Assembly: GCA_015499995.1 (NCBI GenBank)
Contig: JADNRV010000133.1
Location: 62,001 to 126,000, forward strand
From: Flammula alnicola
Lineage: Eukaryota; Basidiomycota; Agaricomycetes; Agaricales; Strophariaceae
Direction: 5' to 3'
Length of the DNA: 64,000 nt
Both the position numbers and the translations under genes were made by a program. How positions within the stretch are numbered: position 1 is the first letter of the stretch; each line of letters starts with the position of its first letter. This document shows positions 34,256-45,603 of this stretch, one piece after another. The notes under the pieces are model-generated. The model was given only the letters and a program-made list of their open reading frames with translations, made no database searches and was not told the DNA's origin.

Positions 34256-37056
34256 ATGGAAGGTCTACGTAGCTCGTATTTAACCCAAGAAGGACACTCC
34301 AGCTTCTTTGCCCATGCCTTGAACCCCACCATCGGAACGGGAATGTTCACAGCGGCGCAAGGTGACGTTCATATCCACACTCAGAAGTCAGGGCACAGCG
34401 GTACGTGAGGCTTGAGGCCTTGAGGCCTGAGGTTCTGAGCTCCGGGAGATGCTGAACTCATGAATGTTTAGCTGGCTTCGAAGAGCTCTACAAGAACGTT
34501 GCTCCAGGTGCTTTTTACGACGCTGCTGAGAGAGTCGATCCCCCGAAATGCCATCCACATACACGGCGTGCAGTCCTGGCAGAGATCATTGAATGGGTGA
34601 AGCAGCCTGATAACCGACGTCAGTTCATTATGTGGCTCTACGGACCAGCAGGAGCGGGGAAATCTGCTATCGCACAGACCATCGCCGAGATGTGCGCGAA
34701 GGAGGGCTTTCTAGCTGCGTGTTTTTTCTTCTCCCGGACGGCAGCTAGGCGTAACGACACCAGTTGTTTCATGGCATCCATAGCCTATCAACTCTCACTG
34801 TCCATTCCGGAAATACACGACCGCATTACGACGGCGGTGGAAAAGGACCCCCTAGTTTTCTCGCGCACCCTCTCTGCTCAGATGGAGATTTTGATAGTCA
34901 GACCCATCAACGCATTGGTGGATGTGGATCCGAAAAGATTTAAATCTTACCCTAGGTTCATTATCGTGGACGGTCTGGATGAGTGTGGAGACGGAAGATC
35001 CCAGAAAGATATTCTTGACGTACTCGCAGCGTCAGTCAGTCAACTCCACATTCCCCTCATATTCCTGGTCGCAAGCCGTCCAGAATACGCGATTCGTCAG
35101 GCTTTCAATATGGAACCATTGCGAATGATGATGCATGGATTGGCATTAGATGAAAACTATCACCCGGATGCGGATATCCATATTTTTCTACAATCTAAAT
35201 TCGACGAAATCAAGAGGAATCATCCGTCGGGTTCCGAACTTGCGCAAGTATGGCCAACTGAAACAGAGATGAAGTATCTCGTTGAAAAGTCATCTGGGCA
35301 GTTTATTTACGCTTCTACGGTGATAAAGTATATCGATTCTCCCAGACACATCCCGTCAAAAAGGTTGAAAATCATCCTCGGATTATCTAGTCCAGGCAAG
35401 GAGACCCCATTCGCCCAGCTTGACGCTCTGTATCACCTCATCCTCGCGTCGGTTGATAACGTCCCACGGGTCCTAGAGCTTCTCTCCTTGCTGATCCTCC
35501 AACTGGGATACAGCAACACTCTTACGGTGGACCTTACTGAGGACTTGCTCGCCTACGATAGAGGGGAGGTCCACGCCGCCTTGACAGACATGCATGCCCT
35601 TATTCGTGTTCCGGAAACTGGACCACTCCGGATCCACCATGCTTCGTTACAAGATTTCCTTATGGATCGATCGCGCTCTGGGGAGCTATTCATCGATGCA
35701 CAGATAGGCCACGCCAATATCGCACGGCATTGGCTCAGGTACTCACTAGAAATATCGCGATCCACGAGTTCTATCGAAGGTTTATTCAACAGGATGAAGG
35801 GCTTTATGGACCATTATTTAAAGTCGTGTCTTAGTGAGGAGCTCGCGAATGATTTGGCCAATCTTAATCTCGAGCCACTCTTGTCGAGGATTAGCATAGA
35901 GCAATTTTATTACGCGCCTTGGGGCAATTTTTCAATTGCTTGCGTACAGAGGTATGCATGTTCGTCCAACTTCCAGCAATACAGTCATTTACTCATTGGT
36001 ATTTCAACTCGTACAGCGGTCTGGTGACCCTCAGATAGACCAAGTTGACGTTTCACGTCTATTAGATCAGCTCGACACCTGGATTCGTGACCGACTTGCA
36101 CAATACCCGGATAGCGTCCAATCCTGCATCCCAGCCGTCTTTTCCATTTCTCAGAGTCCTGAATTCCTCGTTCCGGATATATTTACTATCTTAATTCATG
36201 ACATGGCGCCCTCCGAGATCCAGAGACTTAGGAAACTGGACGAGGGGTTGTTCGACTTCGACGGGTTGCACTATCGTGTCAATCTATTCCACGGCAAAAA
36301 TATTCTTGGGCAGTTTTTTACGGACGCCTCTAGAGCGGGGCGCTATTTTGCGAACGGGTCAAAATGCGCCAACCTGGCATGGGAAATTAGCGAACGTTTC
36401 TTTGAAGGGTAAGTCGTGTCGCCATATTTGCTGTCCTTGCGTCCAATATTTGTAAATACCATAGTGTCGGAAGGCTAATCCATTTCTTCCGTCTAGATAT
36501 CGCGAAGAGAGAGCGCCTTTGCCTCGAGAAGAAGCAATGGATCCAAATGGACAGCCCGTCCAACTTCCCGAAGAGCGCTCGTGAGTGGATATTTACTTTC
36601 ATATGAACAAATTCCATGCGTCCATTTTACCAGACATTGACGCATTTTCTTTATCTAGGTATCGTCTCTCTAGTCTGATCACCACTCGCAGACGAATCGA
36701 TGACTCCGACAGAATCCCATATCTCGAACTTGAATTCCCGAAATTGAAGTATTTTTACCTACTTCTCGGGAATGCGTTAAAGGATCCTGAGCTAGCAATT
36801 CATCTACGAGAGCGAGCTCTTCAATTCAGCAGCCGCAATGTCCTCTGTGAGGGTCGACGAAATATGGCTTTGGCTAGTCTGAGATACATCAATGTAAGCG
36901 CGTATCCGTTTTTCTAGATACATGCCAGACATGTGAGCGTGTTTAGCTGACCCTCCGATGTAATCTTCTAAACAGGAGTGCCATGTACCTTATTTGCAGC
37001 ATGCGCACCGACCAAACTGCGATGTATGCATTATATGCGAGTCCCTTCAGCTGTAG
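34256..37056 (+). CDS. NACHT NTPase 3 (NLR-like), uncertain donor in exon 2
   Basis: Proposed exons 34256-34400, 34472-35943 (or 35951), 36017-36408, 36497-36580, 36659-36893 and 36976-37056. With the donor at 35944 the total is 2409 bases, 802 residues. The N-terminus MEGLRSSYLTQEG is followed by IGTGMFTAAQGDVHIH and DPPKCHPHTR, then Walker A GPAGAGKSA, Walker B IIVDGLDECGD, ASRPE and HHASLQDFLMDRSRS. NALKDPELAIHLRERALQ matches the late helix of the paralogues. The final exon carries C-x6-H-x-H-x6-C-x2-C and stops only five residues later, so the spacer and basic tail of genes 1 and 2 are missing. The better-looking donor GTATGC at 35952 would put exon 3 out of frame and end the protein eight codons on; the poorer donor GTACAG at 35944 keeps it open. 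Confidence 0.82.
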
Positions 37057-38622
37057 GACTTGCAACATTGGACCGTCGACCAGAATCAATGGCGAGACGA
37101 GGGCGACAAAGTGGGGCTAATGAAGGAGCTTACCGATCGCCAGGATGTGGGGAGGATTAGGTGGTCGCCGCCATTTTCCGGTTTGACTTCAGGGTCCCGA
37201 CTGGGTCCTAACGTGTCCTATAATCCGATTCTTCCAGCATTGAAACGCTGACGGTTATGTCAAGCTTGACGATGAGCATCCTCCCAAACTCAGGTATTAT
37301 AGCATTCCTATATAGCTTCGTGAATTCATGAGGAAGATTGTCGATGCTGGTTGGAAGTTGCGGAGAATTCCACAATATACGAAGAGAGCATGGGGCGAAG
37401 TCAATTCGAAACACGAGATTCGAGGTGACATAACTGGAGATGAATGTAACACTCTTCATCGATGCATCAGTGACGTGGAGACCTTTACGCAAGCGCATCT
37501 AGTGCAGGCACACAGCCAAATCTAGTCAAATGGCTCGGGTGGAGAGCGCTCGTCGTCTACGGTCCATTGTATTGTACGATGACTAGCACTTTCATTGTTC
37601 AGTGCAGCGAATTTTCTCTGACGGCCACATACTCTCTCGCAGGAGATTCATCTGCCCTCTCGGAAGTCTCCGACTGTCTCCGAGCGGCGAGAGGTTTTCA
37701 TCAGTCAAATTCAAACATTATTAATCAAATTACAATGGACCCTATTCGACGTTCATTGACAAGACCTGACCCTGGACGCATTTTTTACGAGACTTCGTCG
37801 CGACTAAATCTTTAACCAAAATATGGTAAATTCGATTGTTTCTGGGTTGAGGTGTCTGTTGTTCACTGGGCTTATTCGTGCTCTGCATTTTTCATGAGAA
37901 GAGGACTAACACGAAGACTGCAAAGACTGCACAGCTCTCGGGTCCACTGGTCAAGGTTGTAAGTAATAACCCACGTTATAGCGCTCATCCTGACGGCTTC
38001 CTACCGAGATCGTGCAGGGTCCCCAGTCTCGACTGATCGCCGTGTTTGACCCTAAGGGGAAATATTACGCCCAAAGAGAAGTGGCAGAAATCTTCGTCCG
38101 CCGTAATTACACCTCGCTGACAATCCCTTCGCACAATATGGGAAGCTATCAATTTTTTTTCCTTTCACCAAAGCTCGTGCAGAGCGCCCAAGAAAAGGCT
38201 GAGCAACGTTTGCAATTACCGAATTTACACTGGACACACACAAGCGCCTATAACTCCCATCACGGTAAATTGCGAGACCGCCACGACGGCGAAGCCTGTT
38301 CGGCTCCCACTCCCATTCATGTTACGGCCGTGCATTGGCCGTGCATCGATCTTCAGTGCTTCTAGCGTCTTTTTTCTGTGTGTCAGACAAATAGAACCGC
38401 ACGCAGCGAAGCTCCTCGAGCCTGGAAGCAGTGAAAAATAAATTATGTTTTTCCTCAGGCTCAACTCAGACGACACGAAAATGCTATAAAGGCATGGGGT
38501 GTACCCTCCCAAATCCTCAGTCGAATACCCACTTCGTCTTTTCTTCATCTCAACGCACTCGAGTCCTCTCAGAGCACTTAAAAGCTTCCCCAGTCACCCA
38601 CTCTCACTACACTCATTTCACC
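37057..38622. other. Spacer and hydrophobin promoter region
   Basis: No supported gene between NACHT gene 3 and the hydrophobin. A frame from 38012 to 38365 (117 residues) has no recognisable motif and I leave it uncalled. The last 140 bases form the hydrophobin promoter and leader. Confidence 0.4.
38485..38490 (+). promoter_or_regulatory. TATA box of the hydrophobin gene
   Basis: TATAAA lies 133 bases before the hydrophobin ATG at 38623. A transcript start some 30 bases downstream would leave a leader near 100 bases. The leader is C/A/T-rich with little G just before the ATG (CATTTCACC), as is common in strongly expressed fungal genes. Confidence 0.6.
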
Positions 38623-39128
38623 ATGTTCTCCAAGATCGCTTTGTTCACCGTCGCCTCCATGGCCGTCTTCGTCGCCGCCGCTCCGGCTCCTGATGTCCAG
38701 AACTCTTGCAACACTGGCCCCGTCCAATGCTGTATGCCTCATATGTTCTTGTTTACAACATTCAGTTATTGATTTTATCGTAGGCAACCAGGTTATGGAT
38801 TCCAAGTCACAGCAAGCTACGCTCTTGGCCTCTCTCCTCGGCCTCGACCTTGGCTCCATCACCGGCCAGGTTGGTGCTAACTGCAGCCCCATCAGCGCCA
38901 TTGGTGTCGGTTCGGGAGCGTCTTGGTAGATTTTCCTCTCTTTCTCGGTTCGCGTCTTGGTCTAACGTACTTTCTTTTCTTAGCTCTTCTCAGCCTGTGT
39001 GTTGCAGCAACAACTCTTACAGTATGTATTCTATCGATTGTCAGGTAATTTATTTCGTTCAACGCTAACGGTATTTTGTAGACGGACTCATCGTTGTTGG
39101 TTGCACTCCCATCAACATCAGCCTCTAA
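38623..39128 (+). CDS. Class I hydrophobin
   Basis: Exons 38623-38731, 38784-38925, 38984-39021 and 39082-39128 sum to 336 bases, 111 residues. The signal peptide [20 protein letters not shown] is followed by the hydrophobin cysteine pattern C-x6-CC-x32-C-x13-C-x5-CC-x12-C, eight cysteines in all. The long loop between the third and fourth cysteine and the hydrophobic [15 protein letters not shown] segment mark class I, whose members assemble into insoluble amyloid-like rodlets at air-water interfaces on hyphae, spores or fruiting bodies. An intron interrupts the second of the paired cysteines at the CC doublet, splitting the codon. A good TATA box lies upstream. The gene is convergent with TYR1. 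Confidence 0.96.
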
Positions 39129-39854
39129 GCTGATAACTTGGTGCTGTCGCTCTTTGAGTACTGGAGTTTGGGGGAATGTCGTTTGAGTAGCTGTCATTTG
39201 GGTCTCTAGCAATGTCGTCATTCGTTTGAATCTCGCTATATAATCTCATTAATTTTCCATCGTGTTTGATCTCTGCTGTGTTTGAGTTAAGTGAAAGATA
39301 CATTTCTTCGTCTTACCTTCACTTACGTCTCAGTGGGGTATATAATATTGCTTCGAGATGATCGGTGAGTTTAGGCAATGATACGACCGTGGACGATTCG
39401 CCATATGCTTTGTTTGCCATGCATGACCGGCTCTAGCGTACGGCTTTGGACGTGTTGATGTTCTGTACATTTAGCTGTTGTCTTTGCTCTCGTTGTTTCT
39501 TCTGTGAAAAAGCGAGCGAGGCACCGTCTGTAGAGTATTTCCTCTCACAACCCAGACTGATGTAACCGTCATCTGTGAGGCCCTGTCAATGTAGCTCAAA
39601 AACTCGGAACGTTGCTAAAGGACAACCCAGCCTCAGGACATCTGGAACGATTATGCTCTCAGGTATATGACAACCCATACGAGTCGTACCACAACGCCTG
39701 CAGCAGACAACGGGACCAACATTATAAAACCAAAATACTCCAGAAGTTATAGATTCCCACTGAACGAGTTCTCCTTGTGTTTTCGCCCAGCCGAAGTGAT
39801 GCGCCCTGATAGATACAATCCAAAATCTCCTTAAATTCCAATCCCTCGTCCCAA
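39129..39854. other. Spacer between convergent hydrophobin and TYR1
   Basis: This holds the 3' ends of two convergent genes. I see no open frame or repeat worth naming. Confidence 0.4.
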
Positions 39855-41918
39855 CTACTCCTCTTTCCCCCCAACCCCCAAATTCTCCTCCTCCCTCTTT
39901 ACCTCACTCTCCATAACCGCCTTGATCATCTCCGCCCCAAGCTTCCCTACCTCCTCAAACCGTCCCTCAAAGAACTTCCGCGTCTCCTCAAACCGCTTCC
40001 TATACACCTCAAAGATCCCAAAGCTCACGCACTGACTCCACCCCCGCGCGGCGCACACGAACTCGAGGTCGTCCGCCCTGTGCCATGCGTCGAAGAGCGC
40101 GGAGTGGATGGAGGCAGAGAGGAGGGCGGGCGAGAGGAAGAGATGCTCAGCCACGCCGAGGAAGAGGCGGAAGATCGGCGTCGCGGCAAGCGTGAGGTGC
40201 GTGTAAGGGTTGATGGAGAGGTGCGCCCAGCAGTCCACCATGGCGAGCAGGGAGAGGTGCGAGTTGGGCGGTATTTGAGCGGCGCGGCGTGGTGTTGCTC
40301 TTCCGTTGCGCCCTCTTCAGCGATCGGCGGACGGCACCCGGACGAAGGCGTGCACGTGCACGTCTCGCTCTGCGGTAAACCTTTCGCTGGCGTCGTAGGC
40401 GTCTTGGCCAGACTAAACCTATCCAAAACATCCTCGCCGAGCAATATCGGCCTCCTCTTCAGCCCCTCCGCCTCATCCCCAAACACCACCCTTCTCCCCA
40501 CTCGACGCGCTCGCGGAACTTGCGCTTCTCCGCGTCGCCGCCCGATCCGCCCTCGAGCATGAGCTTGAACAGCTCCGTCGCGCTCGCCGCGTAGCGGTCG
40601 ATCTGGATCTTCGCGGCGGGGTTGAGGATCGCGAGCCCAGCGTAGACGTGCCATGCGTTGGAGTATATACGCAGTGTTAGGTTGACTTTGGCGGTTTCGA
40701 TGCCGCCGACGTACAGGCCTTGTTCCCACGGGTAGGATTTGGCGGAGGACCAGGCTGTTCCCATGCTATTTCGCGATGCGTAAATTAGTGACTAAAATTG
40801 GATGAATACATGCGAAGGGTCGCACCTCAGGAAAGCAGCGTGCGTTACTGCTTGTGTGTTGGCAGTTACACGGTCATGGTCTTCGTAGGAGAGGTAAACG
40901 TGACGCGAGCCCAGAGGACGTAGGATATTCTCGACCAGCGTAAGCGCGTCTTGTGAGCCTCTATGCCGGATCAACACCTACACAGAAAGTATTTTTAGTG
41001 TGAAGAACTCGAGAACAGCGAAAAAATAGAACGGGAGTCACACGCGTATAATGGCGAATGGTCATCAATGCCAGCACGCGCTGCTTTCCCTCAGAAATGG
41101 CTTGGGTACGCAGAGAAATAGATCCACCGATGTTCAATGAAAGGGTACTCACGAGTGGCTGGCCTACGGGGTTTACGGTCGGTCCGTGCAGAGAATGGCA
41201 CGAGATGATGTGGACGTCCTCTGGGAGATACTTTTCAAACGCGGCTCTTTCGGGTGCTTTTACCGACGTTTGGCCTGCCACGATGGCGTACATTTTGGTT
41301 GCTGGCGGTAAGAAAGGAACGAAGGGATGAGTCAATAACCGGTAGTGCGAGCGCCAAGGCAAGGCGACGTGGAAGAGGGCTCACATGGACCAAACTGCGC
41401 TACAACCCTCTCGATGAACTCTGCCTCGACGGAATAGACGATAAAGTCAGACGAGCGCGCTACGCCATGTCCGTCCCGCATTACGCGAATTGTAGGTTTA
41501 TCTGCGAATCCAAGTGGGAAATAGCCGTCAAGAAGCTGCTCAGGATGCATGATGCATACATGCTCACGTACCTGCGTATTCTCTCTGCAGCTGCTCGTAC
41601 TTCTCTGGAAGGTCGCAGACGTGTATCCTGCGCGACAAGGCCCAAGCCTCAGTAGTAAACTTCCCAGGCAGGCTCAGAAACACACTTTTTCCACCCGGCC
41701 AAGCATAGGGCCCGTGCATACATGTGGCCCATGGCTCCCATCCCTATCAAACCAATCGTTGGTTGGTCTTCTATAGGTGTTGAGGGCGAAACGTTTGGAG
41801 AGACGTTGATGGGAATTGTGTTGTAGAACTTGCAGGGGTCGTCCTTTTGGGCTCTGAGAACAGAGTTCGAGTCCATGCCATTTGTGTGAGGCGCTATGTT
41901 CGCTGTTGTCAGGGCCAT
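39855..41918 (-). CDS. TYR1: Prephenate dehydrogenase, frame broken twice
   Basis: Minus-strand gene starting MALTTANIAPHTNGMDSN at 41918 and ending LGVGGKEE at 39855. It catalyses the oxidative decarboxylation of prephenate in tyrosine synthesis. The nucleotide-binding fold shows IGLIGMGAMGHMYARAL near the N-terminus; then HVCDLPEKYEQLQ, MRDGHGVARSSDFIVYSVEAE, VAGQTSVKAPE, ISCHSLHGPTV, a YLSYEDHDRVTANTQAVTHA stretch with the catalytic His region, and MGTAWSSAKSYPWE. Several introns are present. In the C-terminal third the frame changes twice: near 40490 after RERVEW, within a G run, and near 40267 before LSLLAMVDCW, within a C run. Each is mended by assuming one more base in the run, so a base-calling error is at least as likely as real damage. 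The C-terminal domain is otherwise well kept. Confidence 0.87.
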
Positions 41919-42639
41919 TATATACGAGGAGGTGGCAGGAGAAAGAGAGGGCTGACTATCAGGCGGATCTTGGAGAGAGGACGTGACTCAATTCTGGGAT
42001 CTAATCTAATCTAAAAATATTTGTCATATCGCTTGCCCAAGGCGTGGATACGGGACTTAAACCACGCCTACCTAGGCCTGAACTAGGAATCTTCCCTATT
42101 TCATCATCTTCCTAGGATCCTGGATAATATGAATGCCACATCTGACTGCCGCACAGAATGTGTCGAACTATTGGACTGGGCCTCAGGTCATTGTCGGGCA
42201 GGAAAAAGATATGAGCGCGATATATGGCGCAGAGCCGCATCTATTGTGAATGCTTGGTGATTTTTCGAGAGTCGTGCAGATAAATTTCCTCCTCACGTCC
42301 ACCCCTTTGCAGTGAGTTTGCCTGAGATGATTGCGGAAACGTCGACTTGGAATCTTCCGCACTCATATTACGTGACTATGCCTGTTTGACTACGTACCGT
42401 GGGAAAAATGAAGTTACGTAAGACACAATTGGCGTTTATATATTTTCGTTGCCCAATCGCTACCCACATCTTCGACATCAATGCGTCTAGTGAATCCGTT
42501 TCAAGTTCTGAACCTCACAAAACCCCTAGCTGCCGCTCGTTAGCTGTCTCGTCACTATTTATCACCCTGTTCGTCGCGTACATATCCCAAGTTCCACGAA
42601 GCCGCTTTCCCCTTGTCCGCTCGGCTCTCAGCTACTCCA
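41919..42639. promoter_or_regulatory. Upstream region of TYR1
   Basis: This 720-base stretch carries the TYR1 promoter on its left side. I see no clear site. A frame at 42399-42650 shows no motif. Confidence 0.35.
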
Positions 42640-42978
42640 ATGATAGATAAAGCCGCTGGTTACAAGACGACCTACGAAAAGGCTTGCGCGTTGATGAACG
42701 AGACAGGGCGATCAATCGACATGAACGATTGAAACTTCATGTGGACGTTCAGGGAGATGCTCAAAGACGATCACATCCTCGAACACTTCAGAGACGTTTA
42801 CTCCACCGACCATCCAGTTATGCAACCAATCATTCTTCTGACTCGGGTTCACAAATGGGACCCGAAATCGTCTCGGTCATATTATTATCGTGTGCGGGAG
42901 AAACCGGAGGACGAGGCAGTGAAGAAAGCGCTCATTGATCAGTATGGATTGCAGGACGAAGATTTCACCTCTGGGTGA
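42640..42978 (+). pseudogene. Short frame with internal TGA, unknown product
   Basis: From ATG at 42640 the frame reads MIDKAAGYKTTYEKACALMN, reaches TGA at 42730-42732 after SIDMND, and then stays open as NFMWTFREMLKDDHILEHF to the stop at 42978, ending YGLQDEDFTSG. The composition is the same on both sides of the TGA, as expected of a coding frame hit by one nonsense change. A functional version could start at the ATG at 42739. I do not recognise the family. It may be a small orphan gene, a fragment of a larger gene, or a relic. Confidence 0.35.
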
Positions 42979-44543
42979 CGGTTCCAGACCCGTTTTTCGA
43001 TTCCTTGATTAATCACCTACATGTCTAATTCTGCAGTGGCCCGAGGCCCCGTCCGAGAATATTAACTCTTGCCCTCCTCCCTTATTCTTCCTCTTGTGCC
43101 AATGCTTTGATACAGTTCCCTCGACCTGCGTCACACGGTTCAAGGTCAATTTGTCACGTTTTGCACCTGTTTTATGATCTGGATAGAATGTCCGGTTTCG
43201 TGAAGTATCAGTGCTTTCTGGATGCGACTGGGCCACCCGCTGCTGGTACTGCCTCTGGTACGAGGAGAGGCATAATGTCGAGACTGGATTAGAGTCAGCT
43301 AGGCCAATGTCGACAATGGCTCGACCGAGGGATGAGATCTGAGAAGTGCTGCTGGGATGTGCCAGGTCTGCGGATGTCCGCGTCAGCGTCCTGACTGGGA
43401 AGTACTCCCGTGCATCATATCGATGGAAACCAACATCACCTCTCCATAGCGCTTGCGACAGGAAGGCGAAGCAAGCAGTAAAACTCTCTGAATCCAAACG
43501 ACATCCGAACTTGGTGTTCTTGGTGTCGACGCCATGGCTTGATCAACATGAGGAGTTGGATCGAAGGAGGAGTGTAGAACTTTTAAGAGCAGGTACGTGT
43601 TTTCAAGTTTCATACTTTTATTTCGGTTTCCCCCTTCCGAGACGTGTGTTTAGGCGATTCTTCCTTTGTTATCCTTCTGTTCTCTTGTCTCGTTTTGCCG
43701 TTGTATCCAGATACTTACCCCTGCTTACCCCTGCTTTATTCACAGCGGTGACCTATATAGTTCTCGAAGCGTCCCTTTTGGCGTTCAGCATCACCAACCC
43801 GAGTGCCATGCAAAAGCATGTGTTCATTACGTCTGAGTCTTTGACAAGTCGGAGATGAACAAGGGTTAGGAATAGAGGAAGCTATTCGGAGTGACAGGAA
43901 GGCCGTCGAAGGGGGTCAATGAGAGCGAATGGCATGTTTTTCCTCACTTTGTGTTTCTGTTCTTCTGGGTCGTGCTTTGAATTCATCATCGTCCCATTCT
44001 ATGTGTCTGGCTTTTTCAGCTCCTTCACCGAACTCGCCTGTTTAGAAGTCTTACTCGAATCCCATCTCCATCTTTCAGGCGCGCTATTGTGGGTCTTTAC
44101 GGAATTGCATTCGAGGACGGGTTTGTTCAGTTACTATCATGGGTCATCGATCATCCCTCGATGCAGATTGCCTTGGTCCTGGTCCAAATTTGAAATGGTG
44201 ATCTTTCTTTCCTTCTCCTCTGTTTGTTCCTTTATTATTTTTCCCCCTCAAGATTGATGGGTCCCTTTTGATTTCTCGCTTGCGCCCATCAGGTCCCTTG
44301 AGATCAATTCGCTTCGGTCTCTCGCATTTCCATCCCACATCTCGCGTCCATACGTCTCTTCTTCTCTCGTTTTATCTTACGAATTAGATCGTCCTGAAAT
44401 CTCACTGAATAATTCACTATCCTAGTGTTCCTTGACGAAATCTTGCTAAAAGAGGAAAACTTTATCCATCGCGATGAACATCTTCCAAACTTTGTAAGTA
44501 CCGGAGCTGAGGCTTCGGTGTTCTTTACTAACGCGAGCCGTCC
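42979..44543. other. Region without a supported gene
   Basis: Several frames are open here on both strands, such as 43009-43497 (minus) and 43346-43858 (plus), but they overlap each other and show no family motif or clean exon pattern. From about 43600 to 44400 the plus strand is T/C-rich. I see no transposon ends. Confidence 0.4.
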
Positions 44544-44936
44544 TCAAATACATCTAACTTGGAATCCGAACGACTCGGTGCCTGGAGCCTTGATGCACGA
44601 GTTTCCTCCTGGGCAACCGACTGGCACGGTCCATTCATTATGGTTGCATTGACCATGCGCCTAAAATGTACCGTTGAGTAAATGCTAAATTGTGTTGTAT
44701 ATGAGAATGGGCTCTTCACTCACCCATGTGTGGATCATGGCATCATTCAAACTAGTGATTCGGATACTGTTCACGCCGCTTTGGGTGATACAGCCGTTGG
44801 TCGCGAATGAACCGCTGTCGACGGCCAGCAGGTCGTTGCAATTGGAGTCCGAGTATAGCTCGATACTGTAGGAGCTTGCGTTAACGCTGAGCACGGCGAG
44901 AAGCACAGAGAGCGAGAGAAAGATGTAGTTCTGCAT
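44544..44936 (-). CDS. Small secreted six-cysteine protein
   Basis: Exons 44724-44936 and 44544-44660 with a 63-base intron (GTGAGT donor, TTTTAG acceptor) give 109 residues. The N-terminus MQNYIFLSLSVLLAVLSVNA is a signal peptide. The mature part of about 89 residues has six cysteines: SNCNDLL, NGCITQ, GQCNHN, VGCPGG, NSCIKA and the penultimate residue VRCI. An even number and spacing of this kind suggest three disulfides. A beta-rich chain is likely (SYSIELYSDSN, GFQVRCI). I recognise no family; small secreted proteins of this kind are common in agarics and include effectors, surface proteins and proteins of unknown role. A TATAAAAG on the minus strand lies about 60 bases before the ATG. 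Confidence 0.75.
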
Positions 44937-44995
44937 CGGATAACTAGGATGCAAGTGGGCAATGCTGCTATGCGGTTTCAGCTCTGAACACTGCT

Positions 44996-45003
44996 CTTTT
45001 ATA
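44996..45003 (-). promoter_or_regulatory. TATA box of the six-cysteine secreted protein gene
   Basis: TATAAAAG on the minus strand, 60 bases upstream of the ATG at 44936. The short distance implies a leader of about 30 bases. Confidence 0.55.
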
Positions 45004-45603
45004 CCAGACGCTCTCTGAATTCCAATTTCTAATGATACACATCCCGAAGGAAGGGGTTCTAAATCACTCGTTTTGATATTTCCTGCAGCTTACCTCATGC
45101 ATTACATAGCTGCTTCCCGTATTTTACACATGTGCACCTATTAAATCGGAGAACGTGAGCGTTTCCCGGTGGTCTATTTCGGGTCCGATTTCCGCGCAGG
45201 TCGGTTGTAACAGAATGAGTGTACTTGTACACCTTCACCTGCAATCCGTGTTCGTATTTAATCCAAGCTATCTTACTAAAGTGGTCTGTCCATTGCACTC
45301 ATGCAGTAGTAGAATAGGATGGATGCTAGTCTCGAAACCCGGGTCGGATCAGGCGCCAAAGAATTGGATACAAATGTTGCGTAGATGCTCCACTCCATCA
45401 CAGTGCGATCAGATAGTAGATTAGGTGACGGTCTCGGGTACGGCAATGAGAGAGAAATTTATATACGTCAGTATACGTCTTACAGTCATACTCCCGGTGG
45501 TTGTTCACAGGTTTCTAGCCTTAAGCATTGTTCTTGGTTTCTGGCTTTATCCTAGGGAGCTTGATGAAGCAGAGCTTGGAGAACATCCCAAGCTACTGTC
45601 CGA

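Noticed and set aside
38012..38365. Open frame of 117 residues upstream of the hydrophobin
   Set aside because: No recognisable motif, no signal peptide, and it overlaps likely promoter sequence; not enough to call a gene.
43009..43858. Overlapping frames on both strands of about 160-170 residues
   Set aside because: Low-complexity composition, mutual overlap, no family motif and no splice pattern.
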